A DNA stretch of 64,000 bases from Deltaproteobacteria bacterium (GTDB lineage Bacteria > Desulfobacterota > Deferrisomatia > Deferrisomatales > JACRMM01), in assembly GCA_016214985.1 (NCBI GenBank), contig JACRMM010000048.1, positions 1-64,000 on the forward strand. The letters run 5' to 3'. Positions 9,559 to 17,606 of the stretch are shown piece by piece; position 1 is the stretch's first letter, and each line of letters begins with the position of its first letter. The position numbers were made by a program, and so were the translations under genes. The notes under the pieces were generated by a model that was not told the DNA's origin, did not search any database, and worked only from the letters and a program-made list of their open reading frames with translations.

Positions 9559-9611
9559 TCATCTTGTCAGGTAGCCTGAATCTGGTCGGAACCTCCTGAC
9601 ATTCGTTAGTG

Positions 9612-11846
9612 CTAACCGACCATCGTTTCGTAAAACGACTCCGTCTCCGTGAGCATCCGATCTAAAGTAAAGAGCTCCTCCACGCGCTTTCTTCCCGCTT
9701 TGCCAAATTGTGCACGCAACTCCTCATCGGCCCATAGAGCATAAAGCCGTTCGCCAAGGCGACTGTGATCTCCCGGAGCTACCACGTAACCGCTGTATCC
9801 ATCCTGCACCAGTTCGCTGTTCCCGCCCACATCGGTAACAACCAAGGGCTTCCCCATGGCCATTTCTTCAAGAATCACATTGGAGAGGCCTTCGTTGTCT
9901 CTTGGCGTCAGACACGCTACGTCCATGGCCTGAATGTATGGCCGGACGTCGTGCACGTACCCAGGCATCGTCGTCACTCCTGCCATGCCAGACTGTTGCA
10001 CAATTGCCTCGACGGCAGACATCATATCTCCGTCCCCGACCAGGAGAATCTTGAGTCTGTGGACTCGACTCCGTATCTGGGCAATCGCTCGCAAGAAACA
10101 AGGGACGTCCTTTTCTGCCCGAAACACACACGCCATCCCAACCACAAAGTCTAGGGGGTTGAAGCCGAGGCGAGTTCTTATTTCTTCTCTCGCCTCAGTC
10201 ACTTCATCATATGTTTGCAGATCGATCCCGTTGTAGATCGTCTTGATCTTCGTGTTGTGGATCTTTTCCCGACGACACAGCCCTTCCTTGGTACGGTCGC
10301 AGACGGAGATGAACCCTTTGATGACAGGGTTCGCAACTCGATTGAGAAGGATGTGTCGGGTCCGCTTCAGGTCACCCATGTCCCGCCGGCTGGAGACGAT
10401 GCACCGGACGCCGGCGGACTTCGCCGCCCAAACCCCGAAGGTATCGGGCATGAAGTGGAAAGTCTGGACAAGGTCTGGCCGGTACCCGCGAATGAGGCCC
10501 ACGAGGTCTCGGAAGCGCGCCATGGCCTTGAGGCCGTAGATCCGCACGAGGGGAAAGTCCACGACGTCGACCCCCGCAGCGCGATACGTCGCCAGAACCT
10601 GCGGCGTCGTCTTGAAGGCGACCACTCGGCACTCGTGACCGCGTGCCGAGAGCCCCGTCGCAAGCTGGTACAGGTGCTTCTCCGTCCCGGCAAACTTGCA
10701 GAGGGACTCCATGATATAGAGGACCCGCAGTTTCTTGGTGGCCTTTACGCCGTGTTCGACTGACAGGCCAGCATCGCTGCACTCCCTTGAGGGAAGGGTC
10801 CGGAAGGAACGCAGCCTCGCCGTCCTCATGGCAAAGAGCGCGGGACTCATCCTATTCCCGTCGGCGGTAAGGTTCCCCGTAGAGATGTTGATGCGCGAGA
10901 ATTTGAAGCCGTCGGGTCGCCCCTCTTGGCCCTCCAAGGTAAAGAAGGCCCGATACCCCGCTTCTCTCGCCATCCGGACCAGGTTCTCGTCGTAGGTCCC
11001 AAGACTTCCGAAGGGGCAGGCGAAGTAATCGACTGCGGTCCCCAGACCCGCCTCGAGCATCTTCTTGGCCTCGACGATCTCGACTCGAGCCTCTTCGACC
11101 GGGATCTCGGGAAGATAGGGGTGTGAGACGGTGTGCGCGCCAAAGACGACACCTCCTCTCTGCATCTCCCGAACCTCGTCCCAGGAGAGCACCGAGAACC
11201 CGAGTTCGGCCGGCGATACCCCCAGCCGGGAGCACACGTCCTGCAGTAGTTGTGCCCGCGCCGTCCGGGGAAGCGCCTTGGAGGTCCGGTTGATCCGGGC
11301 GACGGCCGCATGCCGTGCCGGCTCGGTGCCGAGGGGAAGAACCCCCAACCCCCAACTTTCGAGGTCGATCCCTTCGACCTGACGGCCCGCAACGGCGAGA
11401 AGGAGAGCGTCGACGAAGAGCGGGATCTTGGTTTCCAGGGGATCCACGGACACGAAGATCGTGATCGGGATTCCGAGCTGTCGGACGATAGGGAACACCG
11501 TCGTGTAATAGCTCCGGTAGTTATCGTCGAAGGTGACCGCAATCTGACGAGGGGACCTGGACCGGCCGTTCAGGATCTCCTGAAGCGGGAGCACCCGGTA
11601 CTCCCTCCCGAGGTGCTCCATGAGCTGGCGGAAGAGTCTCGGAGGCAAGGTGAGGTTGAAGTGAGGGTCGTCCTCCTCCCGAATGTCGTGAAAAGCGAGA
11701 ATCTGCGGCGAGGATCGCCCCACAGCGGACCGAACCCGGTCTCGCAGGTCCAGCAGCCCGGAGTAATGGAGGGCAGAGCCTACGGCCACTTTGACTGTCG
11801 CTGAAGCCGACGGCGCCCAGCCTTTGTCGATTGAGGTCTTGCCCAT
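9612..11846 (-). CDS. Fusion of a NodB polysaccharide deacetylase and a GT4 glycosyltransferase
   Basis: A 744-residue two-domain protein. Residues about 45-345 form a deacetylase: 'QILAFHDI', motif 1 TFDDN (about 105-109), motif 2 in 'FGAHTVSHPYL', and 'FACPFGSLGTYD'. Residues about 367-744 form a GT-B glycosyltransferase: 'RVLYIMESLCKFAGTEKHL', 'TIYNGID', 'RAEKDVPCFLRAI', 'LLVGDGD', then 'NEGLSNVILEEMAMGKP' with the EX7E-type motif. The last Gly of the usual TFDDG is Asn. The start at 11846 leaves five bases after the GNAT stop; an upstream in-frame ATG would overlap that gene. A product that both trims and extends a glycan is inferred. Confidence 0.85.
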   Translation of the reverse strand: MGKTSIDKGWAPSASATVKVAVGSALHYSGLLDLRDRVRSAVGRSSPQILAFHDIREEDDPHFNLTLPPRLFRQLMEHLGREYRVLPLQEILNGRSRSPRQIAVTFDDNYRSYYTTVFPIVRQLGIPITIFVSVDPLETKIPLFVDALLLAVAGRQVEGIDLESWGLGVLPLGTEPARHAAVARINRTSKALPRTARAQLLQDVCSRLGVSPAELGFSVLSWDEVREMQRGGVVFGAHTVSHPYLPEIPVEEARVEIVEAKKMLEAGLGTAVDYFACPFGSLGTYDENLVRMAREAGYRAFFTLEGQEGRPDGFKFSRINISTGNLTADGNRMSPALFAMRTARLRSFRTLPSRECSDAGLSVEHGVKATKKLRVLYIMESLCKFAGTEKHLYQLATGLSARGHECRVVAFKTTPQVLATYRAAGVDVVDFPLVRIYGLKAMARFRDLVGLIRGYRPDLVQTFHFMPDTFGVWAAKSAGVRCIVSSRRDMGDLKRTRHILLNRVANPVIKGFISVCDRTKEGLCRREKIHNTKIKTIYNGIDLQTYDEVTEAREEIRTRLGFNPLDFVVGMACVFRAEKDVPCFLRAIAQIRSRVHRLKILLVGDGDMMSAVEAIVQQSGMAGVTTMPGYVHDVRPYIQAMDVACLTPRDNEGLSNVILEEMAMGKPLVVTDVGGNSELVQDGYSGYVVAPGDHSRLGERLYALWADEELRAQFGKAGRKRVEELFTLDRMLTETESFYETMVG

Positions 11847-11851
11847 GTTCG

Positions 11852-12964
11852 CTAGGCGTCCTTGTCTCCGGCCGTGACAAACCACGACACCTGCCGGTGC
11901 CACGGTTGGGGGAAGAAGGTCTGGAGCACGCCGTCCGGCCGGCGGCGGACGAACCCGGCCCGAGCCAGGACGGCGGCGTACGGGTGGCCCTCGCCGAGTC
12001 GGATCCGCACGCTCGACAGTGCCGAGTTGCGCAAGAGCAACCGACGCAGGGCCGCTGCCCCCGGCGCCACGTCTTCAATCTCGTCGAAAAGCAGGTCGCT
12101 CACCGAGCAGGAGCCCGCAGCCTCGTCGAGGGCGCACACGAAGTAGCCCACCGGCGCGCCACGCCGGGTCACCGAGGCGACCTGACACCGCCCCACCGGC
12201 GCTGCTTCGTACCGCCAGCGCAGGGCGGCCGCGCTCCGGTCCCGGACCACAAGACCGCCCTTGGGGAACCGGTCCCAACATACCCCGAGGGCGTCCCCAA
12301 TCCGACCTACCCAGGTCGCCTCGTAGCCGCCACGGAGGTCCGGCCGGCCGATCGCCAATCGCTGGGCCGTGCGGGCCAACCGGCCGAGCACCTGCCCCGC
12401 CCTTTCTCCGGCGAACCGCCGAAGGTAGGTCTCGGGCCGGAGCACTAGGACCTGGGGCACGAAGCGGAGCGCCGTAGTCCACCCGGCGGCCTCGAGACTC
12501 CGCCGCGCCGCGTCGTTGGGGATGACGAAGCAGTTCCGGCCTACCCGCTCCCGGACGTGCTCGTTCACGAACCGAAACAGGCGGGCTGCCAAACCCTGTC
12601 CCCGATATTCCGAGTCGACGGAGATGTCGCCCAGCACCCCCAGCGCCTCTTGCCGGCCGTCCACCCAATAGGGCCGGAAAGCCAAACCCGCCACACCGAT
12701 CGGTTCTCCGCCTGCCCTGCGTGCCCAGAAGAGGAGCGACTCCTGCTCGACGGTTCCCCCGAGATAGCGCCAATCCATGTGCTCCCGCGTCCGGGGCGTG
12801 GAGCGGTTCCGATTGTGCACACGCAGCAGGTCCTCTGCCGTTCCGGCGTCGTAGCCGGAGCATGAGAATTCGATCTCACCGGTTGCCGGTTCCGAGTTCC
12901 CAGTTCCGGATTCCCAGTTCCGGGTTCCCAGACCCGAGTTTGCGGAACCGAGCTTCGTCCTCAT
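11852..12964 (-). CDS. GNAT-family N-acetyltransferase with repeat-encoded N-terminus
   Basis: A 370-residue protein. Residues about 30-170 carry a GNAT fold: 'EDLLRVHNRNRSTPRTREH' at the start, then 'LGDISVDSEYRGQGLAARL', which holds the acetyl-CoA-binding R/Q-G-x-G-x-A motif. The second half (about 200-350) resembles another GNAT-like lobe. Residues about 6-30 (SGLGTRNWESGTGNSE) are simply the translation of a heptamer array, so the original gene probably began nearer to 'IEFSCSGYDAG'. The ATG at 12964 overlaps a copy of the preceding formyltransferase tail (ATGA), copying the coupling at the true 3' end of that gene. It probably acetylates a sugar or sugar-nucleotide. Confidence 0.75.
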   Translation of the reverse strand: MRTKLGSANSGLGTRNWESGTGNSEPATGEIEFSCSGYDAGTAEDLLRVHNRNRSTPRTREHMDWRYLGGTVEQESLLFWARRAGGEPIGVAGLAFRPYWVDGRQEALGVLGDISVDSEYRGQGLAARLFRFVNEHVRERVGRNCFVIPNDAARRSLEAAGWTTALRFVPQVLVLRPETYLRRFAGERAGQVLGRLARTAQRLAIGRPDLRGGYEATWVGRIGDALGVCWDRFPKGGLVVRDRSAAALRWRYEAAPVGRCQVASVTRRGAPVGYFVCALDEAAGSCSVSDLLFDEIEDVAPGAAALRRLLLRNSALSSVRIRLGEGHPYAAVLARAGFVRRRPDGVLQTFFPQPWHRQVSWFVTAGDKDA

Positions 12965-13366
12965 AGGAGGCGTCGTCCCTGAGCCCTCAGCTGCTCCGCG
13001 TGCTCCCGGCGGGGCAAGGTGAAGTAGCTCCCCTCTGCTCCGATCTTCCGGCACTTCCGAGTGCCGGGTTCCGGGTTCCGGGTTCCGAGGGGCATCCTCA
13101 CGGAAGCCTCCGACCTTGCGCTCTGAGCTGCGCGGCGTGCTCTCAACGAGGGCTCTGCCTGTAGATCCCTGTTCCGGGTTCCCAGTTCCAGGGTTCCCAG
13201 TTTAGGGTCCAGAGTTCGTAGGTCGCAGGTTGCATATGCGGAATCCGACCTCATAGGAGCCTCCGACCCCGTAAACCCTTGTTCCGGGTTCCCAGTTCCG
13301 AGTTCCCAGTTCCCAGTTTCGGGTCCAGAGTTCGTGGTTCGCAGGTTGCGTATGCGGAATCCGACC
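12881..13366 (-). repeat. Nested repeat block: heptamer arrays alternating with copies of a gene junction
   Basis: Four heptamer arrays of the GTTCCGA/GTTCCCA type (about 12881-12940, 13051-13091, 13169-13203, 13280-13320) alternate with copies of the junction between the formyltransferase 3' end and the GNAT 5' end. The bases 13205-13270 and 13321-13386 form a near-identical direct repeat of about 65 bp (both contain GGGTCCAGAGTTCG and CCGACCTCATAGGAGCCTCC). A diverged copy of the formyltransferase tail lies at about 12961-13045 and another partial one at about 13095-13150. Confidence 0.85.
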
Positions 13367-14146
13367 TCATAGGAGCCTCCGTCCCTGCGCTCGGAGCTTT
13401 GCGGCGTGCTCGCGGCGAGGAAACGAAAAGTAGCTCCCCTCACCCTCCATCCTCCTGTATGTCACACTGCCCGACCGAAAATCCTCAATCACTCGGCAGA
13501 CGATTCGCGCCGCCTCGCGCTTCGAGCGAACGAAGACGTCTTGAAGACTCTCCGCGGTGCCGACGGGCATCGACGCCTGCGCGATGATGTCGCCTGTGTC
13601 GAGACCGATGTCGATCTTGTGCACCGTGATCCCCGTCTCCTTCTCCCCGCGGTAGAGCTGCCAGAAGTTGGGGAGCATCCCGCGGTACCTGGGCAGCGGC
13701 GCGCTGTGAACGTTGACGGCCCCCAGGCGAGGCAGACGGATCAGCTCTTCCCGAAAGATGACGGGAGACGCCACCGACACAAAGAGGTCTGGGTCGACGG
13801 CCTCGGCCGCCGCACGGAACTCCGGCGTGTTCAGGTCGCTTCGCTCCCAGCAGGGGATGCCGGCCGCGCAGACGGTCTGCTTCACCGTCGCGGGCCCGCC
13901 CCGCAGCACCGCCGGCAGGCGCGCCCGGAGCTTGACCCCCGCGTACCTCGTCCCCAGGCGAAGGAAATCGACGGGGCCGTAGAAGTCGTACATTCTTCGC
14001 GCGAGCTTCCCGACCGTGGCGTCGTTCATCGGTTTGGAGACGACGACGGCCTTGATCTCGTCCCTGCGAGGGAAGAGCGAGAAGAACTCTTCGAAGAAGA
14101 CCCTCACGTAGAAAGGGTCGTCTTGGGTGAAAAAGACCAAATTCAT
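13367..14146 (-). CDS. Formyltransferase family protein (methionyl-tRNA/sugar formyltransferase fold)
   Basis: A 259-residue protein with the N-terminal formyltransferase fold only. The hallmark segment is 'GAVNVHSAPLPRYRGMLP', with the catalytic N-x-H and the downstream 'TGITVHKIDIGLDTGDIIAQ' containing the active-site Asp. It lacks the tRNA-binding C-terminal domain of Fmt, so a sugar-nucleotide amine acceptor is more likely, as in ArnA- or VioF-like enzymes. It lies among glycosyltransferases in the XrtA locus. The ATG comes only two bases after a GTTCC heptamer array, so no normal ribosome-binding site is visible. Its last 25 or so codons occur again downstream in degenerate copies. Confidence 0.85.
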   Translation of the reverse strand: MNLVFFTQDDPFYVRVFFEEFFSLFPRRDEIKAVVVSKPMNDATVGKLARRMYDFYGPVDFLRLGTRYAGVKLRARLPAVLRGGPATVKQTVCAAGIPCWERSDLNTPEFRAAAEAVDPDLFVSVASPVIFREELIRLPRLGAVNVHSAPLPRYRGMLPNFWQLYRGEKETGITVHKIDIGLDTGDIIAQASMPVGTAESLQDVFVRSKREAARIVCRVIEDFRSGSVTYRRMEGEGSYFSFPRREHAAKLRAQGRRLL

Positions 14147-14148
14147 GT

Positions 14149-14212
14149 GCCGAGTTCCGAGTTCCGAGTTCCGAGTTCCGAGTTCCGGGTGCCGGGTGCC
14201 GGGTGCCGAGTG
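14149..14212 (-). repeat. Heptamer array, 3' side of four-helix-bundle cassette A
   Basis: Units of GTTCCGA on the plus strand repeat about five times and then change to GGGTGCC-type units. It lies between the four-helix-bundle gene A and the formyltransferase ATG. The opposite side of gene A (about 14633-14664) carries the reverse-complement unit (GGAAC-type), so the gene sits between inverted arrays. Confidence 0.85.
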
Positions 14213-14219
14213 CTGCAGG

Positions 14220-14585
14220 CTACTTCGGTTTAGGATTGTTTCTCAAATAGCGGAGGAAGCCGTTGAGCAAGCCTTTGACGTTGTCGCATCTCTCGCAAAG
14301 AACCTGGAACTGATTTCCGCTCAAATAGCCGAGGTCCAGGCCTACATAGCCGAGGCTCTTGACTTCCGCCGCGGAGCCCCGGGCCACGATCAGGAACTGC
14401 GAGAGCTCCCGTCGGCTTTCCCGGCCGAAGCCCTCTGCGATATTCGTCATCACCGAGACAGCGGCTCGCTGGATCTGGTCGCGAAAACCGAAGTCCCGGC
14501 TCTCGCGAAACGCACCGTAGACCTCTTTCACTAGTTCTCTGGCTTCCTTCCAGGAGTCCAGGTCTTCAAAGCGATCGATGCGCAT
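14220..14585 (-). CDS. Four-helix-bundle protein of the 23S rRNA intervening-sequence (S23) family, copy A
   Basis: A 121-residue all-helical protein. The family signature is at about residues 38-55 (QIQRAAVSVMTNIAEGFGR), preceded by 'DLDSWKEARELVKEVY' and followed by 'RGSAAEVKSLGYVGLDLGYL'. Relatives are encoded in intervening sequences of Leptospira and Coxiella 23S rRNA, and the Avd protein of diversity-generating retroelements belongs to the same fold. Function is unknown. It is the most diverged of three copies in this window. It is flanked by inverted GTTCC/GGAAC arrays and has been placed between the GT2 gene and the formyltransferase gene. Confidence 0.88.
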   Translation of the reverse strand: MRIDRFEDLDSWKEARELVKEVYGAFRESRDFGFRDQIQRAAVSVMTNIAEGFGRESRRELSQFLIVARGSAAEVKSLGYVGLDLGYLSGNQFQVLCERCDNVKGLLNGFLRYLRNNPKPK

Positions 14586-14587
14586 GT

Positions 14588-14664
14588 CTAATTCCGGCGC
14601 CGGGTACCGGTGATTGCGGTTTGCCGGTCAACTTGGAACATGGCACTCGGAACCTGGAACATTC
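14588..14664 (-). repeat. Degenerate heptamer array, 5' side of four-helix-bundle cassette A
   Basis: Contains CTTGGAACATGGCACTCGG and further GGAACCTGGAAC units, which are reverse complements of the GTTCC units at 14149-14212. It ends close to the stop codon of the GT2 gene. The array is more decayed than its partner. Confidence 0.6.
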
Positions 14665-14666
14665 AT

Positions 14667-15821
14667 TCACCTCTGCGTCTGCCACGTGACCACGTTGTAT
14701 CCTCGCAGGACACGGAACAAGCTCAAGAGCGATGCCAGGTTGACGACGCAGAAGTAGAGTGGCAGGGACAACACCTTCTTGTGAACCCCCCTACGCTCCA
14801 GGAGGAACCCCGCAGCAGCGAGCAGGTAGAAGAGAAGCTGCAAAACGAGGGTTCCGGCATAGAAGGCCGAATGCCTCCAGAGGATACTATTCGACAGGAG
14901 CGCTCCGATACTGAAGACGGGGACCAACCAGCGGAGCACCTTGTGGGAGAGGAGTTGCAGGGCCACGAACGGGTAGCGCAGCGGGTTCAAGAGATCCCGG
15001 ACGAAGAGGATCCCGTTCATGCCGCGGACGATCACCCGGATGCGCATCTTGAACTCGTCCTTGACCTTCTCGGTTGTGTCCTCAAAGGCCAGGGCGGCGG
15101 GCTCGAAGACGATACGCTTCCCCTTGCGAAGGATCGTCAGCGGCTCCACCAGATCACTGATGATCGTCGGCGGAAGCGGGTTGTAGAGGCTTCGCCGCAC
15201 GGAGTAGATGCACCCGCAGCAGCCCGTGATGGTGCGCACGCGGGTCTGGCGGCTCTTGATGAAGTTCTCGATATTCCAGAAGAGGATCGTAGCCGCACCC
15301 ACCGAGCCTCCGGTCTTGTTCACGTACGCGTAGCGGCCGCTCACGGCTCCCACCTCCGGGTCCGCATAGTTGCGCACCAGCGCGCACAGGACCCCTGGGT
15401 CGTAGAGAGACGCCGCGTCGGAAAAGACGACCACTTCGCCCTGACAGATCGCCACGGCACTGTTCTGGGCGGCGGTCTTGCCGAGGCGCCCTTCGACCCG
15501 GTGAAGCAGCACTCGGACACCCCGTTCGTTGTTCGCGAAGGAGCAGACGATGTCGTCCGTTCGGTCCGTGGAGCCGTCGGAGGCCACAACGATCTCGTAC
15601 CGGTCGGCCGGATAGTCGAGCTCCAGGGAGTTCCGGAGCTTCTCGGCAATGTCCTTCTCCTCGTTGTAGGCTGCGATGAGGAGGGAGACCTGGGGCTCGA
15701 TTGGCGCTGCCTTCACTTTCCGGTGCACGAAGGACGAGAGCATCGCGATCAGAAGCGGGTAGCCCACGTACGCATAGGCAATCAGGCCCACGGAGACCCA
15801 GAAGACGATCGCTGCCATCAC
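14667..15821 (-). CDS. Glycosyltransferase family 2 membrane protein
   Basis: A 384-residue processive-type GT2. One N-terminal membrane helix ('FWVSVGLIAYAYVGYPLL') precedes the GT-A domain with 'VSLLIAAYNEE', 'VVASDGSTDRT' (UDP-binding Asp), 'VVFSDAASLYD' (DxD-like region) and a GCCG-C region. 'RQTRVRTITGCCGCIYSVRR' and later R-rich acceptor motifs precede three or four C-terminal membrane helices. It should extend lipid-linked sugar at the inner membrane. Its ATG overlaps the preceding GT4 stop by four bases (ATGA), so the two are translationally coupled. Its stop lies a few bases from a repeat array. Confidence 0.9.
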   Translation of the reverse strand: MMAAIVFWVSVGLIAYAYVGYPLLIAMLSSFVHRKVKAAPIEPQVSLLIAAYNEEKDIAEKLRNSLELDYPADRYEIVVASDGSTDRTDDIVCSFANNERGVRVLLHRVEGRLGKTAAQNSAVAICQGEVVVFSDAASLYDPGVLCALVRNYADPEVGAVSGRYAYVNKTGGSVGAATILFWNIENFIKSRQTRVRTITGCCGCIYSVRRSLYNPLPPTIISDLVEPLTILRKGKRIVFEPAALAFEDTTEKVKDEFKMRIRVIVRGMNGILFVRDLLNPLRYPFVALQLLSHKVLRWLVPVFSIGALLSNSILWRHSAFYAGTLVLQLLFYLLAAAGFLLERRGVHKKVLSLPLYFCVVNLASLLSLFRVLRGYNVVTWQTQR

Positions 15822-16933
15822 GGGTACCCCCTTTCGTCCTGCGCTTCTGCGTACACGCGCTCGTAGCGCTCGACCATGGCGTCGCGGGAGTACTCGCGCG
15901 CGACCCGATCCCGTCCACGTTCTCCTGCCGCGCGAGCCTCGTCCGGGCTCGCCAAGTAGACGGAGATCGCTTGGGCGAGCGCCTCCGCGTCGCCGGGCTC
16001 CACCACGAGGCCGCAGCCGCCGGAGAGTACCTCGGGAACCTGCCCCACGCGGGTCGCCACCGCCGGAAGCCCGGACGATAGAGCCTCCAGAAGAGCCATA
16101 GGGAGCCCCTCGGTCAGGGAGGGGAGCCCGAAAATATCCATGGCGCCATAGAGATCCCAGATGTCTCGCCGGAGGCCAGGAAACACGGCCCAGGGCGCAC
16201 TGAACTTGCCCTTAAGGTTCTCCAGGAGGCCCCCATCACCGACGATCAGGACCACCAACCGGGGATGCTTCGCCAAAAGCCCAGCGATGGCCTCCAAGAG
16301 GACACGGTGCCCCTTCTCCGGTGAGACCCGCCCCACGGTTCCCACGACGACCGAGTCCTCGGGAATGCCCAGAGACCGTCGGACCTCGAGCTTCGGGCGG
16401 CGGGGCGAGCACGACGCCGTGGACACACCGTTATTAATGATCGAAACCCGGTACGCGGGCACGCCGCTCGCTAGAAGCTGCGTCTTCACCGGCCCGGACA
16501 CCGCCACGATCCGGTGGAAGCCGCGCAGGACCCAGCGGTCCAGGGCCGCATACCCCCTCATCTTGGCGCTCTCGCCGAGCCAGTTGTGGCAGGTAGCCAC
16601 CCGGGCGGTCCGCAAGCCGGCCGTGGCCAGCCGAGCGTACAGGTTCGACTTGTAACCGTGGCTGTGCACCAGGTCGATGCCGCGCGACTTCACGAGGTTG
16701 CGCAGCCTCCTCACCAGGGCGGGGTCCAAGCGTCCCCGGCAGCGCACGGCCGCGGCCTCGAGCCCTCGGGACGCGCACGCCTCTAGGAGTTCCACGTGTG
16801 GGTTGTGGTCGTTTTGGACGACCCCGACCAAGGGCTGGCAAACATTTCGGACCTGGAGCCCCTCGGCGAGCTGCAAGACCACGTTTTCGGCGCCGAAGAA
16901 GCCCCCACTACTGATGAACTGGAGCACCTTCAC
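15818..16933 (-). CDS. Glycosyltransferase family 4 protein
   Basis: A 371-residue GT-B glycosyltransferase. It begins with 'VKVLQFISSGGFFGAENVV', the usual GGAE start of GT4 enzymes that act on lipid-linked glycans. It continues with 'IDLVHSHGYKSNLYARL', 'SIINNGVST', 'GTVGRVSPEKGHRVLLEAI', 'LIVGDGG' and 'EGLPMALLEALSSGLPAVAT' holding the EX7E motif. The frame is open further upstream, but the GTG at 16933 is the start: it overlaps the acyltransferase stop by four bases (GTGA) and sits exactly at the first beta-strand. Donor sugar cannot be predicted. Confidence 0.9.
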   Translation of the reverse strand: MKVLQFISSGGFFGAENVVLQLAEGLQVRNVCQPLVGVVQNDHNPHVELLEACASRGLEAAAVRCRGRLDPALVRRLRNLVKSRGIDLVHSHGYKSNLYARLATAGLRTARVATCHNWLGESAKMRGYAALDRWVLRGFHRIVAVSGPVKTQLLASGVPAYRVSIINNGVSTASCSPRRPKLEVRRSLGIPEDSVVVGTVGRVSPEKGHRVLLEAIAGLLAKHPRLVVLIVGDGGLLENLKGKFSAPWAVFPGLRRDIWDLYGAMDIFGLPSLTEGLPMALLEALSSGLPAVATRVGQVPEVLSGGCGLVVEPGDAEALAQAISVYLASPDEARAAGERGRDRVAREYSRDAMVERYERVYAEAQDERGYP

Positions 16934-17580
16934 ACGGGTTCTCCCTGGTCGCCCCAGAGCACCCGCATCAGGTGTTCCCGCAGGACCTTCTCGTCCCTGC
17001 GTTTGAGCGCATGGATGTAGGCGGGCGGGAACTCTCCCCCGGCGCGGACCTCGGGCATGTAACCGTCGGGTTCTTGCCGGCCCCACTCCCGGAGCACCTT
17101 CTCCCGATAGCTCTCGAGGGTGGAGACGGGGCGCGCCGGACTTCCCGCCACGATCACGCCCGGTGGGACGTCCTTGGTCACCACGGAGCACGCCCCGACG
17201 ACAGAGTTAGGTCCGATTCGAACGCCGGAAAGGATGGTCGCCTTGGTCCCGATCATGCAGTTGTCCAGGATTTCGATGGTCCCGAAGCGCTGCAGCGTCG
17301 GAAACTCGCGGCGGAATACGGAGACGCCACCATCGTGAGTCTCGAATGCAACCAGTGTGGAGATCAAGCAATCGTCCCCGATGCGAACGAGATATGGTTC
17401 TGTTCCTAGTGAGGTGACGCAGATTCTCGTATTCTCTCCGATGCGGGCACCCTGCCTCCGGAAGTGCTCCGCAATCGTGAACTCGTCGTAGTGCCGCATC
17501 TCGATCTTGTAGCGGATCCCCCTAAAGGCGCTATGTACGATGCGCCAAAGACTTGCGACGCGCTGCATCGGTCGTCTCAT
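16930..17580 (-). CDS. Hexapeptide-repeat acyltransferase
   Basis: A 216-residue protein with an N-terminal helical stretch and a left-handed beta-helix from about residue 45 to 155: 'ARIGENTRICVTSLG', 'VRIGDDCLISTLVAFETHDGG', 'IEILDNCMIGTKATILSG' and 'VRIGPNSVVGACSVVTKDVP', ending with 'VIVAGSPARPVSTLE'. The TH pair in FETHDGG is the likely catalytic histidine. It probably acetylates a sugar of the exopolysaccharide. The C-terminal 60 residues are charged and helical. It is coupled to the downstream GT4 by a GTGA overlap and lies 26 bases after epsI. Confidence 0.85.
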   Translation of the reverse strand: MRRPMQRVASLWRIVHSAFRGIRYKIEMRHYDEFTIAEHFRRQGARIGENTRICVTSLGTEPYLVRIGDDCLISTLVAFETHDGGVSVFRREFPTLQRFGTIEILDNCMIGTKATILSGVRIGPNSVVGACSVVTKDVPPGVIVAGSPARPVSTLESYREKVLREWGRQEPDGYMPEVRAGGEFPPAYIHALKRRDEKVLREHLMRVLWGDQGEPV

Positions 17581-17606
17581 TTCTCACGCACCGAGTCGTC
17601 CTGCGC

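Noticed and set aside
12961-13443. A 160-codon minus-strand frame ending in a copy of the formyltransferase tail
   Set aside because: It consists of translated heptamers and duplicated junction fragments; no start or domain of its own.
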